Below are positions 33,626 through 42,193 of a stretch of DNA of 64,000 nt, one piece after another (position 1 is the stretch's first letter; each line of letters starts with the position of its first letter). Origin of the DNA: Caldicellulosiruptor hydrothermalis 108 (GTDB lineage Bacteria > Bacillota > Thermoanaerobacteria > Caldicellulosiruptorales > Caldicellulosiruptoraceae); NCBI RefSeq assembly GCF_000166355.1, contig NC_014652.1:1437001-1501000 (forward strand), written 5' to 3'. The position numbers were made by a program, and so were the translations under genes. Below the pieces are notes generated by a model. It worked only from the letters and a program-made list of their open reading frames with translations. It did not search any database and was not told where the DNA came from.

Positions 33626-35770
33626 TCAACCAATCCTTTTAAGATTTGCATAGGACAGAAGTAGCCTTTTCTGACCAATCTTTTCAAAATCTACTACTAC
33701 CTCTTTCATATCATCTGAAAGCCAGATAACTTTTCCAACTCCAAACTTTCCATGCTGGACCTTGTTTCCAACTTGCAGATTGCTAATAGAAGCATCTTCA
33801 GTTTGATTAATCTTGGCAGAAAATGTTTGGTGAGTTTTAGTAATAGGACTATAAACAACTTGAATGTATTTTTGAGGAATCTCCTCAATGAAACATGACT
33901 TTTGTCGTGAAGAAAACCTGCCAAATACTCTTCGATTGTTAGCATATGTCAGAACAAGAAGCTTTTTTGCTCTTGTAATTGCTACATAACACAGTCTTCT
34001 TTCTTCTTCAAGTTCCTTTTCAGCCTCAACAGGTTCTTCTGCCCTAACAAGCGGAAACAGTCCTTCTTCCAACCCTGTAAGGAAGACAACTTCAAATTCC
34101 AATCCTTTTGCAGCATGAACTGTCATAAGCGAAACTTTTTCTTCTTTTTGAGTATCTTCCTCTTCAGAGCTCAAAGTAATAGAATTTAAAAAGTTTTGCA
34201 CAGTAGGCTCCTCATTTTCTTCTTCAAAAATAGCTGCAGCGCTTATAAGCTGCTCAATATTCTTAGCTCTCTGAAACTCCTCTTCACTTTTGCTACTGAG
34301 CAAACTTTCTAAATACCCCGTCTTGTCAAGCACAAGTTTAATGGTCTGACTTACAGACAAATTTTCTGCCTCAGCTTTTAAATCTTCTATCAGAGATATA
34401 AAGCTATTCAGCTTTTCATATGTCTTCTTGTCAAAATCAATCTTTGCTCGCTCAAGTAAAACTGTATACGCTGAAACGCCATACTCTTTACTCAAAACTT
34501 TTATTTTCTCTAAAGTACTGTTCCCAATTCCTCTTCTGGGAACATTAATAATCCTAAATAGACTCAAATCGTCATGCGGATTTGTAATGAGTCTCAAATA
34601 AGCAATAATATCTTTTATTTCTTTTCTTTCATAAAATCGCAAAGCACCTACAACTTTATATGGTACAGAATAAGCCGAAAGTGCATTCTCAAAGTTTACA
34701 GACTGAGCATTTGTTCGGTAGAGCACTCCTATTTCTGATGGTGAAAGTCCGCTTTCAATAAGATTTTTCACACTCGATGCAACAAACTCTGCTTCATTTA
34801 CTTCATCAAAAGCTGAGTATAGAAAAATCTTTTCACCCTCAAGGTTGTCTGTCCACAACCTTTTAGATTTTCTATAATAGTTGTGTTTTATAACCTCATT
34901 TGCAGCTGAGAGTATTGTCTTTGTAGACCTATAGTTTTTTTCTAATTTTATTACCTTGGCATCGCTAAAAACCTTTTCAAATTCCAAAATATTTTTTATA
35001 TTTGCTCCTCTGAAACTGTATATACTCTGGTCGTCATCACCGACAACACAGACATTTCTGTGTTTCTGTGAAAGTAAATAAATAAAATAAAACTGAGCAT
35101 GATTTGTGTCCTGATACTCATCTACCAAGATGTATTTAAACTTATTCTGATACTTTTCCAGAATGTCAGGGTTTGTTTCAAAAAGAACTACAGTGTAATA
35201 CAGAAGGTCATCAAAGTCAAACGCATTGTATTCTTTTAAAAGTTTATTGTAAAGTTTATACACCTCAACAACACGACCATCAACATCACCATATCTGTAT
35301 ACCTCAGAGGGTCCAATTAGCTGATTTTTGAAATTGCTAATCTGCCTTGATACATGTCTGATATCAAGCCTCTCTGAGTCGATATTCAGCCGATCAAAGC
35401 ACTCCTTTAAAAGCTGCTGTCTATCCTGTGTATCAAATATTACAAAGTTGTTTGAAAATCCTATATTATGAGCTTCCATTCTCAAAATCCTTGCACACGC
35501 AGCATGAAAAGTAGACACCCACATCTCTGAAAATGACTGGGTGCTAACAAGCCTTTTTATCCTTTCTTTCATCTCATCAGCAGCTTTGTTTGTAAAAGTA
35601 ATTGCAAGGATATTGCCCGGATTTGCTAACCCCATATTCAATATATATGCTATTCTATATGTTATGACACGAGTTTTCCCTGAACCTGCACCAGCCAATA
35701 CTAAAAGCGGCCCTTCTGTTGAAAGAACCGCCTCTTTTTGCTGCTCATTTAGTTCTTTTAACCATTCCAT
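33626..35770 (-). CDS. pcrA: ATP-dependent DNA helicase PcrA (UvrD family)
   Basis: This SF1A 3'-5' helicase has 714 residues. Motifs: GAGSGKTRVITYR near 28 (Walker A), AITFTNKAADEMK (Ia), YILVDEYQDTNHAQF near 218 (Walker B), GDDDQSIYSFRGA (III), LEKNYRST (IV), SLMTVHAAKGLEF near 545 (V) and CYVAITRAK (VI). The C-terminal tail has the tudor-like GNKVQHGKFGVGKVI segment that binds RNA polymerase in PcrA. It serves repair and transcription-replication conflict resolution. Confidence 0.95.
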   Translation of the reverse strand: MEWLKELNEQQKEAVLSTEGPLLVLAGAGSGKTRVITYRIAYILNMGLANPGNILAITFTNKAADEMKERIKRLVSTQSFSEMWVSTFHAACARILRMEAHNIGFSNNFVIFDTQDRQQLLKECFDRLNIDSERLDIRHVSRQISNFKNQLIGPSEVYRYGDVDGRVVEVYKLYNKLLKEYNAFDFDDLLYYTVVLFETNPDILEKYQNKFKYILVDEYQDTNHAQFYFIYLLSQKHRNVCVVGDDDQSIYSFRGANIKNILEFEKVFSDAKVIKLEKNYRSTKTILSAANEVIKHNYYRKSKRLWTDNLEGEKIFLYSAFDEVNEAEFVASSVKNLIESGLSPSEIGVLYRTNAQSVNFENALSAYSVPYKVVGALRFYERKEIKDIIAYLRLITNPHDDLSLFRIINVPRRGIGNSTLEKIKVLSKEYGVSAYTVLLERAKIDFDKKTYEKLNSFISLIEDLKAEAENLSVSQTIKLVLDKTGYLESLLSSKSEEEFQRAKNIEQLISAAAIFEEENEEPTVQNFLNSITLSSEEEDTQKEEKVSLMTVHAAKGLEFEVVFLTGLEEGLFPLVRAEEPVEAEKELEEERRLCYVAITRAKKLLVLTYANNRRVFGRFSSRQKSCFIEEIPQKYIQVVYSPITKTHQTFSAKINQTEDASISNLQVGNKVQHGKFGVGKVIWLSDDMKEVVVDFEKIGQKRLLLSYANLKRIG

Positions 35771-35776
35771 CTCTTT

Positions 35777-38152
35777 CTACTCCCGCAAACTTATATTGTA
35801 GTTTTTAAGCTCATCCAAGACTTTCTCTTGAATCTGGTTAATATCACTATCTGAAAGTGTTTTTGATTTTGACCTGAAAACTGCTTTATAGGCATAGCTT
35901 TTGAAACCTGGCTTTATTTGTTGTCCTTTGTACACGTCAAACAGACGAAACTCTTCTAAAATGTCAGAGCTATATTTCTTGAAGATTTCTTCAATTACCC
36001 TGCTTTCTACATCATCTGGCACAACAAATGCATAGTCTCTCTCAACAGCTGGATATTTTGGAAGTTGAACATACCTCTTTTCTTTCTTCTCAGCCTCAAG
36101 CAGCTCATCTATAAAAAGTTCTGCATATACAACTCTTGTGGGTATGTCAAACCTTTCTAATATATCCGGATGGACTTCTCCAATGTAGCCTATGAGAAAA
36201 CTTTCCTCGGTATAAATCTTTGCTGAACGTGTAGGATGCAAATTTGGATTTTGATGTTGCGATGAAAACTTAACATCTTTTATTCTCAGCATGTCAAAAA
36301 GATTTTCAAGTACACCCTTTAAAGAATAAAAATCCTGAGCCGAACTTCCTATTGCCAAAACAAGTTTTTCTTGCGGAAGTTTTTCGTTAGACTTTTTAAA
36401 TACTGTAGATAGCTCAAATATTTTCACATCTTTTATATTTCGCGATATATTGAGATAAACTGTTTTTAATACGGAAGACAAAAGCTGCATTCGCATGATA
36501 GAAAAATCTTCACCGAGTGGATTTGAAATCTTGACAGCATCATCCAAGTTATACCCTTTTAAAACCTCATAAACCTTTGGCGATTCAAATGAATATGAAT
36601 AAATTTCATAATAACCACTGTTGGCAAGAAAATTTTTTATATTATTTACCATTCTTTGCTTTTGGGTAAGACCAGAAGATATAGCATTTCCCATGAAAAC
36701 CCTTGAAGGTAGTTTATCATACCCATATATTCTTATCACTTCTTCAGAGATGTCGGCCATATCTTCAATGTCAGTCCTAAAAGGTGGTATTATAAATACT
36801 TCTTTTTCTTTATCATACTCTATTTCAAGCCTGCTAAGAATATTCAAGACCTCACCTTTTTCAATCCTAAGACCAAGAAGCTTCTCTATATATGAAAAAT
36901 CAGCTTTCACTTCTACTTGCTGCCATGGGTCAACATAGGTATCTACAGCTCCTTTTACAACCTCGCCTGCTCCTATTTGTTCAATCAAAGCGCACGCTCT
37001 TTGAATTGCGAGTTCTGCAAAGTATGGGCTCAAACCTTTTTCAAACCTGTTTGAAGCCTCTGTTCTAAGCCCTAAATATCGTGCTGTCCTTCTTACCATT
37101 GCAGGATTAAAAGTTGCAGACTCTAAAAGTACAAGTGTTGTACTCTCATCAACCTCAGTATCTAATCCCCCCATCACTCCTGCAACTGCTATAGCCCTTT
37201 TCTCATCTGCAATAACAATGTCAGATGGCCGCAAAACCCTCTCCACACCATCAAGAGTTACAATCTTTTCGCCATCGCTTGCAAGTCTTACAAAAACATT
37301 TCTGCCACAAATCTTGTTGAGGTCAAACGCGTGAAGAGGCTGACCCATCTCGAGCATTACATAATTTGTCACATCAACAATATTATTTATTGGCCTTACA
37401 CCGCAAGCCACAAGTCTTCTTCTCAGCCACAGAGGCGACTCCTCAATTTTTACGTTTTTTATCACCCTTCCCATATATCTTCTACAAATCTTTTTGTTCT
37501 GAATTTCAATACTATCTATATAATTTTTTACCGGTTCATCTGTCTCTTTGAAACTTAAATTTGGAAATTTAAGGGGTTTGTTTAAAATAGCAGCTATCTC
37601 TCTTGCAATACCCACAACGCTCAAACAGTCGGGCCTGTTTGAGGTTATTTCAAAATCAATTATCACATCATCTATTCCAAGTGCAATCTTTATGTCAGTC
37701 CCTATCATGCTGTCATCCATACCTTCAAGAATAAATATGCCATTCTCATCAGCATATGAAAACTCGCCGCGGGTAAGCCCAAGCTCCTCCAACGAACACA
37801 ACATTCCTTCTGATACTATCCCCTTGAACTCAAGAACATCAATTGTTTTGCCATTTGCCAAGACAGCACCTGGCTTTGCTAAAGGGACATACAAGCCTGG
37901 CTTTACATTCTTTGCTGCAGTTATTATTGTAAGTATTTTATCTCTTGTATCTACTTTGCAAACAAAAAGATTTTGGTTATGAGGGTGCAAAGAGATTTCT
38001 AAAATTTTACCTACTACTACATTTTTAATATTCTCAAGTCTCTTTTCATATCCCTCTACCTTTGTTCCGCTCATAGTAAGTTTATCAACAAGCTCATCTA
38101 CCGAACAATCTATGTCAACAAAACTTTTTAACCATTCCAACGAAACCTTCAA
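35777..38152 (-). CDS. pheT: Phenylalanyl-tRNA synthetase beta subunit
   Basis: This is the 791-residue beta chain of the tetrameric synthetase: N-terminal tRNA-binding EMAP-like domain (about 40-150, VGKILEISLHPHNQNLFVCKVDT), B3/B4 editing domain (about 210-380, WLRRRLVACGVRPINNIVDVTNYVM), B5 (about 400-470), a catalytic-like core and a C-terminal FDX-ACB anticodon domain (about 700-791, QLPKYPAVERDYAFVV). TTG 38152 has GGAG 9 nt upstream. It follows pheS by 29 nt. Confidence 0.96.
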   Translation of the reverse strand: MKVSLEWLKSFVDIDCSVDELVDKLTMSGTKVEGYEKRLENIKNVVVGKILEISLHPHNQNLFVCKVDTRDKILTIITAAKNVKPGLYVPLAKPGAVLANGKTIDVLEFKGIVSEGMLCSLEELGLTRGEFSYADENGIFILEGMDDSMIGTDIKIALGIDDVIIDFEITSNRPDCLSVVGIAREIAAILNKPLKFPNLSFKETDEPVKNYIDSIEIQNKKICRRYMGRVIKNVKIEESPLWLRRRLVACGVRPINNIVDVTNYVMLEMGQPLHAFDLNKICGRNVFVRLASDGEKIVTLDGVERVLRPSDIVIADEKRAIAVAGVMGGLDTEVDESTTLVLLESATFNPAMVRRTARYLGLRTEASNRFEKGLSPYFAELAIQRACALIEQIGAGEVVKGAVDTYVDPWQQVEVKADFSYIEKLLGLRIEKGEVLNILSRLEIEYDKEKEVFIIPPFRTDIEDMADISEEVIRIYGYDKLPSRVFMGNAISSGLTQKQRMVNNIKNFLANSGYYEIYSYSFESPKVYEVLKGYNLDDAVKISNPLGEDFSIMRMQLLSSVLKTVYLNISRNIKDVKIFELSTVFKKSNEKLPQEKLVLAIGSSAQDFYSLKGVLENLFDMLRIKDVKFSSQHQNPNLHPTRSAKIYTEESFLIGYIGEVHPDILERFDIPTRVVYAELFIDELLEAEKKEKRYVQLPKYPAVERDYAFVVPDDVESRVIEEIFKKYSSDILEEFRLFDVYKGQQIKPGFKSYAYKAVFRSKSKTLSDSDINQIQEKVLDELKNYNISLRE

Positions 38153-38181
38153 TACCTTTCACTCCTTTTGTATCAAGTTTT

Positions 38182-39204
38182 TTATCTGAATTGTTTCAAA
38201 AATCTCAAATCATTTTCGTAAAAAAGTCTGATATCTTCAATCTCATATCTCAAAAGCGCTATTCTCTCAACTCCCATACCAAATGCAAAACCAGTATATA
38301 CATCTGGGTCAATTCCACAGTTCAAAAGAACCTTTCTGTGAACCATTCCTGCACCAAGTATTTCTATCCAGCCTTCACCCTTACACGTTCTGCATCCTTT
38401 CCCACCACAGAAGATACATGAAATATCAACCTCAGCCGACGGTTCAGTAAACGGAAAATGGTGCGGTCTGAACCTGACCTTCGTCTGTTCACCAAAAAAT
38501 CTCTTTGCAAACACTTCAAGTGTCCCTTTCAAATCAGCCATTGTAACCCCTTTGTCAACAAATAGTCCTTCTATTTGATGAAAAATGGGAGAGTGTGTAC
38601 TATCCACCTCGTCCGACCTGTACACCCTTCCCGGCGAAATTATCTTAATCGGGGGTTTTTGGCTCTTCATGACCCTGATTTGAACAGGGGAGGTATGCGT
38701 TCTCAAAAGCACGTCATCCGAGATATAAAAAGTATCTTGAGTATCTCTTGCAGGATGGTCAGCTGGGATATTCAGTGCTTCAAAGTTGTAATAATCAAGT
38801 TCCACCTCTGGTCCTTCTGCAATTTCATATCCCATGTTCAGAAAGATTTCAGCTATTTCATTTTGAACCTGGGAGAGGATGTGAATGGCTCCTATTTCTA
38901 CTCTTTTGCCAGGTATAGTAACATCAATGCGTTCACTTTGTATCCTTTTTTGTTTTTCTTCCTCTAAAAACCTTTTTCGCAGGGTAGCAATGTTTTCCTC
39001 AAGGTACTCTCTTAGACTATTTAATTCTTTTCCCATTTGAGCGCGGATTTCTGGTTCAAGCTTTGATAGCTCTTTCAGTTTACTTTTCAAAATGCCTTTT
39101 TTGCCCAAATACTTGACCTGAAAATCTTCAAGTTCCTGCAAACTTTTGATTTTTGATAGTTCTTCCACACATTGGCTTTTTAAATTTGCTATGTCAGTGT
39201 TCAA
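38182..39204 (-). CDS. pheS: Phenylalanyl-tRNA synthetase alpha subunit
   Basis: This 340-residue catalytic chain charges tRNA-Phe. It has an N-terminal coiled coil (about 1-90) and a class II core with motif 1 around FLNMGYEIAEGPEVE, motif 2 SPGRVYRSDEVDSTHSPIFHQIEGL near 190, and motif 3 GMGVERIALLRYEI near 310. TTG 39204 has AAGGTGGTG 7 nt upstream. No T-box leader is present; the gene follows mtaB closely. Confidence 0.96.
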   Translation of the reverse strand: MNTDIANLKSQCVEELSKIKSLQELEDFQVKYLGKKGILKSKLKELSKLEPEIRAQMGKELNSLREYLEENIATLRKRFLEEEKQKRIQSERIDVTIPGKRVEIGAIHILSQVQNEIAEIFLNMGYEIAEGPEVELDYYNFEALNIPADHPARDTQDTFYISDDVLLRTHTSPVQIRVMKSQKPPIKIISPGRVYRSDEVDSTHSPIFHQIEGLFVDKGVTMADLKGTLEVFAKRFFGEQTKVRFRPHHFPFTEPSAEVDISCIFCGGKGCRTCKGEGWIEILGAGMVHRKVLLNCGIDPDVYTGFAFGMGVERIALLRYEIEDIRLFYENDLRFLKQFR

Positions 39205-39229
39205 TATTACACACCACCTTTTTGTATTT

Positions 39230-40534
39230 TTATTGAATTATTTCTCCTTTGACATATTGTTCATAAGCCTGTGTAATCTTAACCTTGTAAATTTCACCAG
39301 ATACTATCATATTACTTTTCCTTATTAACGTACGGATATAATTTCCTGAATACCCTTCATAATATCCGTCAAAATCAGAATCCTGTTCAATTAAAACCTC
39401 TAACCAATTGCCAACAAACTTCCTGTGAAATTGATATGAAAGTCTCGCTGCCACTTCTTTCATTACTTTACTTCGTCGTTCTTTTTCTTTGCTATCTACT
39501 TGGTTTGGCATCTCATAGGCTTTAGTACCCTTTTTTGGCGAAAATCTAAACACATGAATTCGTGAAAAACCTATTTTCTGAACAAACTCTAAAGTAGCAT
39601 TGAAATCTTCTTCTGTTTCGCCTGGAAAACCCACTATAATATCAGTGGTGAATGCTACATCCTCCCATTTTTCTCTTATTCTATCTACTATACCTTGGTA
39701 CTTTGCTGTAGTGTAATGTCTGTTCATAAGTTTCAATATTTTATCACTGCCACTTTGAAGGGAAAGATGCAAATGATGGCACAGTTTGTCAAAACCAAGT
39801 AACCTCTCTATAAATTCATCATTCATTATAACCGGCTCTAAAGAACTTAGTCTAATTCTTTTAACACCTTCAATCTTATTTACCCTCTCAATAACATCTA
39901 TAAGTGTTACCTTCCCATCCAAATCCTTCCCATAAGATGAGATGTTAATTCCTGTTATAACAAACTCTTTGTATCCCTTCTGAACAAGCCTTATAACCTC
40001 TTCTTCTATACTTTTTAAACTTCTGCTTCTAACTGCCCCCCTTGCATATGGGATTATACAATAAGAACAAAACTGGTCACAACCTTCTTCTATCTTTATA
40101 AAAGCACGGCTACGCTCATTAAATTCTGATATCTTAAGCTCTTCAAATGCTTCTCTTTTATATTCTCCATCTATTGCTACAATTTTCTTTTTGTCTTCCA
40201 AATATTGTCTAACATAATCAACAATTCTTTGTCTATCTTTGGTGCCAATTATAATATCTACATCTTCTATCTTTTCAACCTCTTGGGGATACACTTGCGG
40301 ATAGCATCCCATCACAACCACAATACTTTGCGGAGAAAGTTTTTTAGCCTTTTTTATTGCCTGTCTTGACTTTCTATCGCTTATGTTGGTAACTGTACAG
40401 GTATTTATCACGTACACGTCTGCCTTGCTGTCAAAGTCGACAATCTCAAACCCGCTTTCTTTAAAAAGTTCAGCCACTGCCTGGGTTTCATACTGGTTGA
40501 CCTTACATCCAAGTGTATAAAAGGCAATCTTCAA
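39230..40534 (-). CDS. mtaB: tRNA t6A37 methylthiotransferase MtaB
   Basis: This radical-SAM enzyme of 434 residues converts t6A37 to ms2t6A37 in ANN-decoding tRNAs. The N-terminal UPF0004 domain starts IAFYTLGCKVNQYE and has VINTCTVTN and VMGCYPQ, supplying three cluster cysteines. The radical-SAM motif is EGCDQFCSYCIIPYARG near 150, and a C-terminal TRAM domain ends the protein. MtaB rather than MiaB is indicated by TLGCKVNQYE. TTG 40534 has GGAGGTG upstream. Confidence 0.93.
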   Translation of the reverse strand: MKIAFYTLGCKVNQYETQAVAELFKESGFEIVDFDSKADVYVINTCTVTNISDRKSRQAIKKAKKLSPQSIVVVMGCYPQVYPQEVEKIEDVDIIIGTKDRQRIVDYVRQYLEDKKKIVAIDGEYKREAFEELKISEFNERSRAFIKIEEGCDQFCSYCIIPYARGAVRSRSLKSIEEEVIRLVQKGYKEFVITGINISSYGKDLDGKVTLIDVIERVNKIEGVKRIRLSSLEPVIMNDEFIERLLGFDKLCHHLHLSLQSGSDKILKLMNRHYTTAKYQGIVDRIREKWEDVAFTTDIIVGFPGETEEDFNATLEFVQKIGFSRIHVFRFSPKKGTKAYEMPNQVDSKEKERRSKVMKEVAARLSYQFHRKFVGNWLEVLIEQDSDFDGYYEGYSGNYIRTLIRKSNMIVSGEIYKVKITQAYEQYVKGEIIQ

Positions 40535-40565
40535 TTTAATTTGTTCACCTCCACATTTAAGTTAT

Positions 40566-40594
40566 ATTATAATATTTAGCAGCCAATTAGTGAA
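40566..40594 (-). promoter_or_regulatory. Promoter of mtaB-pheS-pheT
   Basis: Minus strand TTCACT (40594-40589), 17 nt, TATAAT (40571-40566), about 30 nt upstream of the mtaB start. Confidence 0.6.
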
Positions 40595-40664
40595 GAGCTA
40601 AAAATATATCTTTAATTGTTATTTTTCTATGAAAAAAGGGTATAGAAAATGTGTAAGGAGTTAA

Positions 40665-40694
40665 TTGATTTAAAGCTCATAAACATGATATGAT
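40665..40694 (+). promoter_or_regulatory. Promoter of the HPr-like gene
   Basis: TTGATT (40665-40670), 18 nt, TATGAT (40689-40694), followed by a GGGAGG ribosome site at 40723 and ATG 40737. Confidence 0.6.
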
Positions 40695-40736
40695 AAATAA
40701 TGAGTATTATTTTTGTTGTGAAGGGAGGAATTTAAA

Positions 40737-40967
40737 ATGAAAACAGTAACAGTAAAGCTGAACACAATTGATGCTGTCAAGAACTTTGTCAACATTGTTA
40801 GCAAGTACCCATTTGATATTGACCTTACATCAGGAAGGTATGTTGTTGACGCAAAATCTATCATGGGAATATTCAGTTTAGACCTCAGCAAACCTATCAA
40901 GGTAGAGATTCATTCAGATAACTGCGATGAACTGCTCAAAGAGCTCGAACCGTTTATGGAAAAATAA
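40737..40967 (+). CDS. HPr-family protein lacking the active-site histidine (Crh-like)
   Basis: This 76-residue HPr-fold protein is one of three plus-strand genes. The region that carries the phosphorylated His in HPr (GIHARP) reads TIDAVK, so PTS phosphotransfer is unlikely. The regulatory serine segment survives as AKSIMGIFSLDL, matching KSIMGVMSL around Ser46 of HPr. The combination recalls B. subtilis Crh, which has Gln at the His position and works only through HPr-kinase phosphorylation with CcpA. It has its own promoter, a GGGAGG ribosome site and its own terminator. Function in this organism is inferred. Confidence 0.85.
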   Translation: MKTVTVKLNTIDAVKNFVNIVSKYPFDIDLTSGRYVVDAKSIMGIFSLDLSKPIKVEIHSDNCDELLKELEPFMEK

Positions 40968-40969
40968 GA

Positions 40970-41016
40970 AAAAATAAATTTAGCGTGGATTTTACGTCCA
41001 CGCTAAATTTATTTTT
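40970..41016. terminator. Bidirectional terminator between the HPr-like gene and dacF
   Basis: A perfect 20-bp inverted repeat (40970-40989 with 40997-41016) has GC core TTTAGCGTGGA / TCCACGCTAAA, a 7-nt loop and A/T runs at both ends, so it can stop transcription from both sides. The dacF stop lies inside its right arm. Confidence 0.92.
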
Positions 41017-42133
41017 GTCTCATTCTCTTTTCAAACAATTTTTCTTTTATTCTGTCCCATAAAGATTTTCTTGGGCATTCTTGTAATGCTACAAGTGGAA
41101 GGCTCTGTTTTTCATTTTTAAGATACACATTCAACCTACCAACCACCTTGTTTTTTTCGATAGGTGCCTCTGCTGCCTGCAAAAGTACCTCTAATTTTGG
41201 CAGACAACTTGATTCCACTACCCAATAACACTGATATGTTGTTCCAACTTTTACCCAATCACTTTTTCCGTTTTTAACTTTTGCATAACCTATTTCGCCA
41301 GGTAGAAGTTTTACCACTTTAAAATTGTTATAACAATAGTCGAGAATCTTTTGTGTATCATTCCACATATCCGGAGCATTTAAAACCACACATATGACTC
41401 TAAAATCATCTCTGCAAACAGAAGTGACAAGACACCTACCAGCCTTTTTTGTAAATCCAGTCTTTACACCTTCAGCCCCCGGATACAATCTTAACATCTT
41501 GTTTTTGTTCTTCAAGATTCGATTGTAAGGTCTTGTAGTCCATGGTACTTCTCTTTCTGTGGTTTTTACTATCTGTCGAAATATTGGATTTCTCATAGCG
41601 TATGCGGCAAGTTTTGCCAGGTCGTGAGCTGTTGTATAGTGCTGACCTTGTTCCAAGCCATGTGGAGATGAAAATACAGTATTCGAAAGTCCAAGCTCTT
41701 TTGCTTTCTTGTTCATAAGTTTAACAAATCTTTTTACATCACCAGCTGTTGCTATTGCCAAGGCAACAGCAGCATCATTCCCAGAAGAAAGCATAAGTCC
41801 ATACAAAAGGTCTATTATTTTCAATTTTTCTCCTTTTTCAAGGTACATCGATGACCCTGGAACTCCCACAGCCTGTAGCGGAATTTCAATTTCTTTATTT
41901 ACATCACAGTTTTCTAACACCAGGATTGCTGTCATTATTTTGGTTGTGCTTGCCATTGGAAGTTTTAAATCCTTGTTTTTTTCAAAGAGAATCTTTCCTG
42001 TTACCCATTCAATAGCTATGGCAGATTTAGAGCTTACCTGTGGTAAATTCTTTTTTTCATTTGCATAGCATATCTTACCAAATGTTGTAGTTATTATTAA
42101 CGCAAATACAAGAACAAATGCCCTTGCTTTCAT
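41009..42133 (-). CDS. dacF: D-alanyl-D-alanine carboxypeptidase (DacF-like PBP)
   Basis: This exported low-molecular-mass PBP of about 374 residues trims stem peptides. It has an N-terminal signal segment (FVLVFALIITTTFG), an S11 peptidase domain with MASTTKIMTA (SxxK) near residue 60, LSSGNDAAV (SxN) near 117, GVKTGFTKKAGR (KTG) near 225, and a C-terminal domain ending in an amphipathic basic helix (DRIKEKLFEKRM) that anchors to the membrane. ATG 42133 follows a G-rich ribosome site located within the aroC terminator hairpin. ATG 42154 would lie inside the hairpin. Confidence 0.92.
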   Translation of the reverse strand: MKARAFVLVFALIITTTFGKICYANEKKNLPQVSSKSAIAIEWVTGKILFEKNKDLKLPMASTTKIMTAILVLENCDVNKEIEIPLQAVGVPGSSMYLEKGEKLKIIDLLYGLMLSSGNDAAVALAIATAGDVKRFVKLMNKKAKELGLSNTVFSSPHGLEQGQHYTTAHDLAKLAAYAMRNPIFRQIVKTTEREVPWTTRPYNRILKNKNKMLRLYPGAEGVKTGFTKKAGRCLVTSVCRDDFRVICVVLNAPDMWNDTQKILDYCYNNFKVVKLLPGEIGYAKVKNGKSDWVKVGTTYQCYWVVESSCLPKLEVLLQAAEAPIEKNKVVGRLNVYLKNEKQSLPLVALQECPRKSLWDRIKEKLFEKRMRQK

Positions 42134-42136
42134 TAC

Positions 42137-42182
42137 AAAAAAACACCCCCACATCTACTTAGTATACCCATGGATGTGAGGG
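42137..42182 (-). terminator. aroC terminator overlapping the dacF ribosome site
   Basis: Minus strand CCCTCACATC (42182-42173) pairs with GATGTGGGGG (42155-42146), one mismatch, followed by GTGTTTTTTT. The second arm contains the G-rich ribosome site of dacF, so the hairpin may also limit dacF translation on read-through transcripts. Confidence 0.7.
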
Positions 42183-42193
42183 CATATGTATTT

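Noticed and set aside
33706..33945. 79-codon minus-strand frame inside pcrA
   Set aside because: Alternative frame of pcrA with no ribosome site or family resemblance.
39205..39229. T-box leader for pheST
   Set aside because: Only 25 nt separate mtaB from pheS; no room for a T-box, and none is seen before mtaB.
40970..41016. 20-bp perfect palindrome as an operator
   Set aside because: Its A/T-flanked GC core between convergent genes is best read as a bidirectional terminator.
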